Source: CAZMFZ01 sp964565665
GTDB lineage: Bacteria > Bacteroidota > Bacteroidia > Cytophagales > UBA9547
Length of the DNA stretch: 13,161 bases
Reading direction: 5' to 3'
Assembly (NCBI GenBank): GCA_964565665.1
Contig: CAZMFZ010000106.1
Span: 1 to 13,161 of the forward strand
The notes under the pieces are model-generated. The model did no database searches and was not told the origin of the DNA. It saw only the letters and a program-made list of their open reading frames with translations. The translations under genes were made by a program, and so were the position numbers. Of this stretch, positions 7,472 through 13,161 are shown in pieces. Position 1 is the stretch's first letter; each line of letters begins with the position of its first letter.

Positions 7472-7684
7472 ATGGATAATCAGGAACATAAACGAAATGA
7501 AGAAGTAGGTAAATTTTTCTTTGACTTATCCAAATTGTAATTCGCAGGTTAGGTGACAGGTAGTATTTTAGATTTAAAAAATGGCAAAGGATTTATACTA
7601 ATTATACTTAGTTCTGCCCTTACCTTCTTCCTTGCTTTATTGGGCAATTGTCATTTTAATAAAAATATAAAAAATGGGAAATAA
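7472..7684 (+). pseudogene. Decayed small membrane-protein gene with two in-frame stops
   Basis: Reading from the ATG at 7472 gives a 71-codon frame interrupted by TAA (7538-7540) and TAG (7550-7552) and closed by TAA (7682-7684). The first part contains NEEVGKFFFDLSKL; after the stops the same frame continues VTGSILDLKNGKGF, then a clear transmembrane stretch ILIILSSALTFFLALLG, and ends NIKNGK. A conserved-looking cytosolic N terminus and a TM segment in one frame suggest one former small inner-membrane protein. E-V-G-K-x-x-x-D-x-S-K-L resembles a family of short Bacteroidota membrane proteins that I recognise only loosely. It begins 12 bases after trpG. A coincidence of two short ORFs or sequencing errors at both stops are alternatives. 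Confidence 0.55.
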
Positions 7685-7764
7685 TTTGATTATGAGTTCT
7701 GTCGGTCATTTTTGGCAGTTATTATCTTTATCTAATTATTTTAGATAAGAGGAAAGAGAAATTG

Positions 7765-7791
7765 AGTAAATCAGCCCAATCCTGATTTACT
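7765..7791 (+). promoter_or_regulatory. Perfect 10-bp hairpin just upstream of trpD
   Basis: AGTAAATCAG and CTGATTTACT form a perfect 10-bp stem with the 7-base loop CCCAATC, ending 12 bases before the trpD start codon. There is no U-tract, so it is not a standard terminator. In the transcript it would sit next to the ribosome-binding region, where it could affect trpD translation, protect an RNA end, or be a dispersed palindrome. No leader peptide rich in Trp codons or T-box features is seen nearby. Confidence 0.5.
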
Positions 7792-7803
7792 GTCCATTAC
7801 CAC

Positions 7804-8805
7804 ATGAAAGATATACTAAATCAACTTTTCGAGGGTAAAAAACTCTCTAAAAAACAGGCAAAAGATACCCTTATTGATATTGCCAATTTTCGAAACTGCA
7901 ACAATAGCCAAATCGCTTCATTTATCACTTCGTTTCTTATGCGAAGCGTTACAGTGGAGGAACTGGAAGGCTTTCGAGAGGCATTGTTAGAACTTTGCAT
8001 TCCTATAGAACTCAAAGGCTACGAACCCATCGACCTTTGCGGCACTGGTGGTGATGGAAAAAACGCATTCAATATTTCTACCATTTCATCATTCATAGTG
8101 GCTGGGGCAGGCATTCCTGTAGCAAAACATGGCAATTATGGTGTTTCTTCGCTTTGCGGGTCTTCAAATGTGCTTGAATTTTTAGGATTGAAATTCACCA
8201 ACGACAAATCTAATTTAGAAAAGCAGATGGATTTGGCCAATATTTGCTTTCTTCATGCCCCACTATTTCATCCTGCTTTAAAAAATTTAGCTCCAATTCG
8301 CAAAGAACTAGGTGTTAAAACTTTTTTCAACATTCTAGGTCCGATGGTGAACCCAACCATGCCCAAACACCAAATTGTAGGTGTATTTAGTTTGGAGTTG
8401 CTTCGCTTATATGGCTATATCTACCAAAAAACAGACAAGAACTTTAAAGTAATACATTCACTTGATGGCTTTGATGAAATTTCATTGACAGCCGATGTGA
8501 AAATAGTCAGTCGTGAAGCCGAACAAACCATCAAACCCCAAGATTTAGGCTTTCAGTACCGTACCCTTACCGAACTTTCAGGCGGCAACAGTATTGAAGA
8601 GGCAGCTACAATCTTAATAAATGTTTTGCAAAATAAAGGTACTGAAGCTCAAAATCAGGTTGTATTAGCCAATTCAGGATTAGCAATTCAAACGGTAAAA
8701 TCGCAATTATCAGTTTTTGAGTCTATCGCTTTGGCAAAAGAATCTTTGGAATCAGGCAAAGCCTATGCTGCTTTACAGAAGTTGATTGAAGTTTCACCTC
8801 AATAA
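7804..8805 (+). CDS. trpD: Anthranilate phosphoribosyltransferase
   Basis: Cytosolic enzyme of tryptophan synthesis that transfers the phosphoribosyl group of PRPP to anthranilate. The 333 aa are full length for the family. An N-terminal helical domain (about 1-65) precedes the PRPP-binding loop CGTGGDGKNAFNIST (79-93), followed by KHGNYGVSS (108-116), the second signature region that contacts PRPP and anthranilate, then GSSNVLEFLG (119-128). HAPLFHPALKNLAPIRKELG, nearer the middle, is also characteristic, and LGPMVNP corresponds to the usual LGPLxNP. All expected segments are present without interruption. The start gives the typical M-x-x-I-L-N-x-L-F-x-G beginning. A perfect hairpin lies 12 bases upstream. 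trpG is the previous intact gene on the same strand, but trpC does not follow; a TPR-CHAT gene begins 116 bases downstream, so the conventional trp operon ends here. Confidence 0.95.
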   Translation: MKDILNQLFEGKKLSKKQAKDTLIDIANFRNCNNSQIASFITSFLMRSVTVEELEGFREALLELCIPIELKGYEPIDLCGTGGDGKNAFNISTISSFIVAGAGIPVAKHGNYGVSSLCGSSNVLEFLGLKFTNDKSNLEKQMDLANICFLHAPLFHPALKNLAPIRKELGVKTFFNILGPMVNPTMPKHQIVGVFSLELLRLYGYIYQKTDKNFKVIHSLDGFDEISLTADVKIVSREAEQTIKPQDLGFQYRTLTELSGGNSIEEAATILINVLQNKGTEAQNQVVLANSGLAIQTVKSQLSVFESIALAKESLESGKAYAALQKLIEVSPQ

Positions 8806-8869
8806 TTTATAAAATCAGATATTCAATTGTATATTAACTTACTTTTAGAAGCTTTGCGGTATTCACTGC

Positions 8870-8899
8870 TTGGCTATGACAATTTTTATGGCTTATTTG
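8870..8899 (+). promoter_or_regulatory. Weak candidate Bacteroidota-type promoter for the CHAT gene
   Basis: TTG at 8870-8872 and CTTATTTG at 8892-8899 are separated by 19 bases, matching the spacing of the Bacteroidota -33/-7 consensus (TTTG and TAnnTTTG). The -7 box matches only its TTTG half. It would place a transcription start about 15 bases before the ATG at 8922. The rest of 8806-8869 shows no clear terminator for trpD. Confidence 0.25.
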
Positions 8900-8921
8900 C
8901 ACAATATACTTATTTACGTAC

Positions 8922-11900
8922 ATGATAGTTTCAAAAAGTACAGTCGTTTCAATTGCTTTTGCATTGTTCACGATAATTTTTGCCCAAGCCCAAGAGAAAG
9001 CAATAATAAAAATAGATAAAAAACTGGAAGGTGGTTCTTATAAATCTGCTTATAATTCTGCCAAAAAACTTTATGCCAAAGGCCTTGATGACACCAAACC
9101 TGAGGCTAGGGTAAAAGTACTTATCCAATTGGCAAGTGGTGCTGAGGCAATCTATAAATACAATGAAGTAGATAGTTTAATTAAACTGGCTGAAACGGCA
9201 CTTCTTAAAATTCCCTACGACAGCACTATTATATATGTGTCGGCCTACAATGGTATCGCCAAAGTATACCTTCAAAATAATAACATTGTTAAGGCTTTAG
9301 AATATTCCGATAAAGCCCTCAATCTCACCAATTCAAGATTACAAGGAAATCAGGTAGTGCTTAATGATTTTCTGTTTACAAAAGCTAAAATATTTACCAA
9401 AGCTGGTTATTACAATGAAGCATTAGCCATTGTTAATGCCCAATCTGACAAAAGATTAACTGAAGCTTATAACAAAGAAAACCCAAAGAAAGTTGGCAAA
9501 GTAGCAAAACGAACCTATGCTGAATTGGTAAATTTAAAAGCTGCGATACTTTTGAATAAAGGAAGTTACACCAGTTTTGACTCCATTGTTGCGCTAAATG
9601 AAATTTGGGTTAAAAAGCAAATCGGAAAGCGAAATTTCCAATATAGAAATCATCTGGTAAACAAAGGCTACAGAGCAAAATCTAAGGGAGATTTAAAATT
9701 AGCTATAAAATATTTCGAGGCTGCTAATAAATATACAAAGTTCAAACCGCTTGAAAAAACGGGGCAAAATGTGCAGGAAGAGTTGATAGATGTATATTAT
9801 CAGAAGAATAAGAAACACGAATCAATTGTGCAACGCATAAAATTTGAACGTAAAGCGCGCTATATTTTTGGAAAAAACAGCTTGGCTTATGTTCGCTACA
9901 GGCTACAAGAAATAGAACAATTGTATTTCGACAGCAAATACGACAAAGCAGAAAAAAAACTCAATGCAATTTATAAAACCAAAACAAAGCTTTTTGAAAA
10001 TCACCCTATCAGGTATAATTTACTTGATTTAAAAGTTCGCATAGCTACAAGAAGAAGCTCTTTTGATGTAGCATTAGATAGTTTACAAAAAATTGTAGCC
10101 TTAAAAGGTGCGTATTACGGTACTAATTCGCCCGAATACCATAAGGAAATGCTTCGATTGGCCGATTTTTACACCAATTACTCCAACAATTTCACTGCAG
10201 CAAAAGCTATCAACGAAAAAAGTTTCAATGGTGTATTGTCAAATCAGCTTTCGCCTCAAAGCTCAGCGTACGTAGGTTATCAGCAGCAATTGGCCTCGTT
10301 ATTTGAATTGACAGAAAAATACGATTTGTCAATCAAATATTTGGAGGATGCGGCTAAAAATATTTCAACTTACAATGGCAAACAAAATACAGATTATGCC
10401 AAAGATTTAGAGAAATTAGCCTCCGTGATGCTCAAAAAAGGAGATTACACAAAAGCTGAACTACTAATTAAAGAAGCTGTAGCCATTTTTAAAAACACTT
10501 CAAGTGGTAAATCTAGTGCAGCAGATCAATCAGCCACCTACCTCACACTTGCCAAATTGTACAATACTTTAGGTATGTACGATGAAGCTGAAGATGCCTT
10601 GGACAAATCTGCAAAGCTTTCTAATAAATCAAGAAAATCAAATGCTACAGCTTCTGCTAAATCTGCCGATGAGTTAGCAGATTTGTACATTCGCCAAGGT
10701 AGATACAATGAGGCGGAAGATTTGTTGAAAAACACAATTCAGCTAAAAGAATCTAAATTAGGCAAGGAAAATCGCGATTTAATTCCAACCCTAAATACAA
10801 TGGGTAATCTGTATTTAATACTAGGAAATTATACTGCAGCTGAGAAAAATATCCGCAGATCGATGGTTATTACCGCCAAAATATTTTCAGAAAGCTCGGT
10901 AAAATATGCTGAGAGTATGAAGTTGCTCGAATCGCTTTACAAAGAATTGGGTGATTTTAAAAAAGCAGAAGAAACAGCAAAACAAGTGCTTGCCATTTTG
11001 CAGACCCAATTGGGCAAAAATCATATTGATGTCGCCTCGGCCCTTACCCAATATGCACAAGTATCTTTACATAACTCAGGCGATGCTGTGGCCTCTGAAA
11101 AGCTGCTTATGGAAGCTTTGGGAATTGTAAAATTCAATTTGGGAGATAAAACACCCGCTTATGCAGAGCAATTGAAATATTTGTCTTCACTATATATTGA
11201 AACAAAAAGATATGAAAAAGCCGATTCGGCTCTCAATATTGCCAATGGCATTTATATTGAGAAACTAGGTAAAACTAATATCAATAGTGCTGAAATAGCC
11301 TTCTTGAAAGGCAATATTGCCATTCAGTTAAAAAATTACAAAGAGGCTCAGTCCAAATATGAAGAATCAAGAACTGTTTACGCCAAATTATTTAGTGTAA
11401 AACATCCTGGCTATGTGAAAGCCACTTCCAAACTAGCACGTGCTTATTATATCACAGGCAATTATGATAAATCGCTCAAACTTATCAATGAATCAACTGC
11501 CAATTATTTAGAATTTACCAAGAAGTATTTTCCTTCATTGAGTTTCAGTGAAAAATCAAAGTTTTGGAATCAAATAAAAGATGATTTTGAATTTTACAAC
11601 TCATTGGCATTCAAAGTAATTGGAAAAAATAGTGCGGTTGCTGGGCAAATGTACGACAACATAATGGCTACCAAGGCATTGCTGTTGAGTTCATCTATCA
11701 AAGTAAAACAACGCATCCTTAATAGCAAAGACGATAAACTAATTGCCAAATACAATGAGTGGATAGGTAAAAAGCAGTTGCTGGTTTCGGCCATTTCTAT
11801 GAGTAAAGAAGCCCAAGACCAAGCAAATCTCGACCCTAGCCGATTGGAAAAAGAGATAAACTTGCTAGAAAAAGAATTGAGCGAGAGTTCAGAATTATTT

Positions 11901-13161
11901 GCAGAAAATTTTGATAAAAAAGATCCAAGTTGGAAACTTTTAAAATCAGCTTTGAAACCAAATGAGTATGCAGTTGAAATGATGCGATTCAGGTATTTCG
12001 ATAAAAATTTCACTGACTCTGTGGTGTATGCAGCTTTGATAGTTTCAAACAAATCAAGCAAATCACCTGAAGTAGTAGTACTTACTGAAGGCAAAAAACT
12101 TGAAACACGGTATTTAAAATATTATAAAAACGTAGTAATCAACAAATTGGAAAATGATGATTATTCCTACAATGTATTTTGGAAAGAGATAAAATCGAAA
12201 ATTTCCGATAATACTACTATTTATTTTTCTTCGGAAGGCGTTTTTAATGAGTTAAATGTAGAATCTTTATTAGCTGCTGATGGTAGCTATCCTTTAGACA
12301 AAAACTATATCGTTCCAGTGAGTAATACTAAAGATTTGCTGGCGAGAACCACCAAAGAGGAAAAAACAACTCCTGTAGCACTTACTGCATCAAAAGCGGT
12401 GTTGTTTGGTAATCCTACTTTTTATGCCTCAACTGCAAAACTGAAACAAGGTGGCGAGGAAGAAGACCGCTCTATAGCCCGCCCGGATATTTATGTTTCG
12501 GCATCTGCCAATGCCATAGCCCAATTGCCTGGAACAGAAATAGAAGTAAATGAAATTAATAAACTATTTGAATCAAAAGGATGGAAAATCAATAAATATT
12601 TGCTCGATCAAGCCGAAGAAGACAGCATCAAACAGATGCGTAGCCCTAAAATATTGCATATTGCCACCCATGGTTATTTCAATCCTGATGAAATAAAGTC
12701 AGATGAGACGCTGACTGGTGCAGAATCAGAATATGCATCCAATCCCCTACTCCGCTCAGGATTGCTCATGAAAGGAGCAGGAGATGTGCTCAAATCGAAC
12801 AACTCCTTGAAAATCAACTCGGAAAATGGTGTACTGACAGCCTACGAGGCTATGGATTTGAATCTGGACAACACTGATTTGGTAGTGCTTTCCGCTTGTG
12901 AAACTGGCAAGGGAGAAGTGCAAATTGGTGAAGGGGTGTTTGGACTGCAAAGAGCGATATTGGTTTCTGGAGCCAAGACTTTGGTAATGACTTTATTTAA
13001 AGTGAATGACGACATCACCAAAGAACTGATGATAAATTTCTATAAAAAATGGTTGGAGACGGGAGAGCTGAGAAAATCATTTACCGATGCCAAAAAACAG
13101 ATCAAAGCCAAATACAAATACCCAGTGTATTGGGGCAGTTTTGTGATGGTGGGGCTGGAGT
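8922..13161 (+). CDS. Secreted TPR-CHAT caspase-like protease, 3' end beyond the window
   Basis: The open frame of 1413 codons has no stop before the window edge. The N terminus is a Sec signal peptide (hydrophobic residues 7-20, FAQAQE, cleavage likely after Ala23), so the protein should act in the periplasm or outside the cell. Residues about 40-860 form a helical TPR solenoid; the clearest part, about 580-860, has kinesin-light-chain-like 42-residue units such as ADLYIRQGRYNEAEDLL and GNLYLILGNYTAAEKN. A helical linker includes MYDNIMATKALLL (from 910). The CHAT domain (about 1005-1413) contains ILHIATHGYF, with the expected catalytic His1250, and VVLSACETGKGE, with Cys1326, so the protease looks active. 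YWGSFVMVGLE matches the usual end of CHAT domains, so few residues may be missing unless a sorting tail follows. Substrate and partners are unknown; trpD upstream is probably unrelated. CHAT proteins take part in defence and proteolytic signalling, but the signal peptide argues against a cytosolic defence role. Confidence 0.88.
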   Translation, partial: MIVSKSTVVSIAFALFTIIFAQAQEKAIIKIDKKLEGGSYKSAYNSAKKLYAKGLDDTKPEARVKVLIQLASGAEAIYKYNEVDSLIKLAETALLKIPYDSTIIYVSAYNGIAKVYLQNNNIVKALEYSDKALNLTNSRLQGNQVVLNDFLFTKAKIFTKAGYYNEALAIVNAQSDKRLTEAYNKENPKKVGKVAKRTYAELVNLKAAILLNKGSYTSFDSIVALNEIWVKKQIGKRNFQYRNHLVNKGYRAKSKGDLKLAIKYFEAANKYTKFKPLEKTGQNVQEELIDVYYQKNKKHESIVQRIKFERKARYIFGKNSLAYVRYRLQEIEQLYFDSKYDKAEKKLNAIYKTKTKLFENHPIRYNLLDLKVRIATRRSSFDVALDSLQKIVALKGAYYGTNSPEYHKEMLRLADFYTNYSNNFTAAKAINEKSFNGVLSNQLSPQSSAYVGYQQQLASLFELTEKYDLSIKYLEDAAKNISTYNGKQNTDYAKDLEKLASVMLKKGDYTKAELLIKEAVAIFKNTSSGKSSAADQSATYLTLAKLYNTLGMYDEAEDALDKSAKLSNKSRKSNATASAKSADELADLYIRQGRYNEAEDLLKNTIQLKESKLGKENRDLIPTLNTMGNLYLILGNYTAAEKNIRRSMVITAKIFSESSVKYAESMKLLESLYKELGDFKKAEETAKQVLAILQTQLGKNHIDVASALTQYAQVSLHNSGDAVASEKLLMEALGIVKFNLGDKTPAYAEQLKYLSSLYIETKRYEKADSALNIANGIYIEKLGKTNINSAEIAFLKGNIAIQLKNYKEAQSKYEESRTVYAKLFSVKHPGYVKATSKLARAYYITGNYDKSLKLINESTANYLEFTKKYFPSLSFSEKSKFWNQIKDDFEFYNSLAFKVIGKNSAVAGQMYDNIMATKALLLSSSIKVKQRILNSKDDKLIAKYNEWIGKKQLLVSAISMSKEAQDQANLDPSRLEKEINLLEKELSESSELFAENFDKKDPSWKLLKSALKPNEYAVEMMRFRYFDKNFTDSVVYAALIVSNKSSKSPEVVVLTEGKKLETRYLKYYKNVVINKLENDDYSYNVFWKEIKSKISDNTTIYFSSEGVFNELNVESLLAADGSYPLDKNYIVPVSNTKDLLARTTKEEKTTPVALTASKAVLFGNPTFYASTAKLKQGGEEEDRSIARPDIYVSASANAIAQLPGTEIEVNEINKLFESKGWKINKYLLDQAEEDSIKQMRSPKILHIATHGYFNPDEIKSDETLTGAESEYASNPLLRSGLLMKGAGDVLKSNNSLKINSENGVLTAYEAMDLNLDNTDLVVLSACETGKGEVQIGEGVFGLQRAILVSGAKTLVMTLFKVNDDITKELMINFYKKWLETGELRKSFTDAKKQIKAKYKYPVYWGSFVMVGLE

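Noticed and set aside
7538..7552. Stop-codon readthrough or recoding in the trpG-trpD spacer ORF
   Set aside because: Two different stops 12 bases apart with no visible SECIS or pseudoknot make simple decay far more likely.
7692..7748. 18-codon ORF that could be a trp leader peptide before trpD
   Set aside because: It holds only one Trp codon, and no alternative terminator/antiterminator stems with a U-tract are visible between it and trpD.
11594..12094. 166-codon open frame on the minus strand
   Set aside because: It lies inside the continuous TPR-CHAT frame and is Ser/Phe/Leu-rich without a domain, typical of an antisense shadow. The frames at 10538-10735 and 12756-12950 are the same.
8922..13161. 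TPR-CHAT protein as a CRISPR type III-E (craspase) component
   Set aside because: There is no gRAMP/Cas7-11-like gene, no CRISPR array, and the protein has a signal peptide. CHAT with TPR is also common outside CRISPR systems.

Overview
The window looks chromosomal and comes from a member of the Bacteroidota, most likely a Cytophagia-type organism. The base composition is AT-rich, genes lack strong Shine-Dalgarno sequences, and the sensor protein carries a GAF/coiled-coil arrangement with a run close to EEMRQNLEELEATQEEM that I associate with this phylum. A large secreted TPR-CHAT protein and a short GSRVD-type phosphatidylserine decarboxylase fit the same origin. The placement is inferred from gene content; no rRNA or tRNA is present to confirm it.

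Layout. The left half (1-5625) reads on the minus strand: a six-TM GAF sensor-like protein (120-1385), a 483-base gap with a signal-peptide-like micro-ORF (1386-1868), an unusually long tandem D-Ala-D-Ala ligase (1869-4592), and the tyrosine recombinase XerD (4708-5625). From 5700 everything reads on the plus strand: a small TerB-like acidic protein with a clear terminator (6115-6150), psd, trpG, a decayed small membrane-protein gene with two in-frame stops (7472-7684), a perfect 10-bp hairpin, trpD, and a signal-peptide-bearing TPR-CHAT protein that runs off the right end (8922-13161).

How the genes relate. Most are housekeeping: peptidoglycan precursor synthesis (ddl), chromosome dimer resolution (xerD), phosphatidylethanolamine synthesis (psd) and two early tryptophan steps (trpG glutaminase, trpD). 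They do not form one pathway. trpE, trpC and trpBA are absent here, and trpG and trpD are separated by 344 bases holding a dead gene and a hairpin, so the trp cluster looks broken up.

Most interesting points. No complete new multi-gene system can be shown. The items deserving a second look are the double Ddl, whose two halves keep different parts of the active site and whose N-terminal half carries an in-frame palindromic insert; the secreted CHAT protease with intact His/Cys residues whose neighbour lies outside the window; the remnant and hairpin between trpG and trpD; and the apparently coding sequence without a start codon upstream of the GAF protein.
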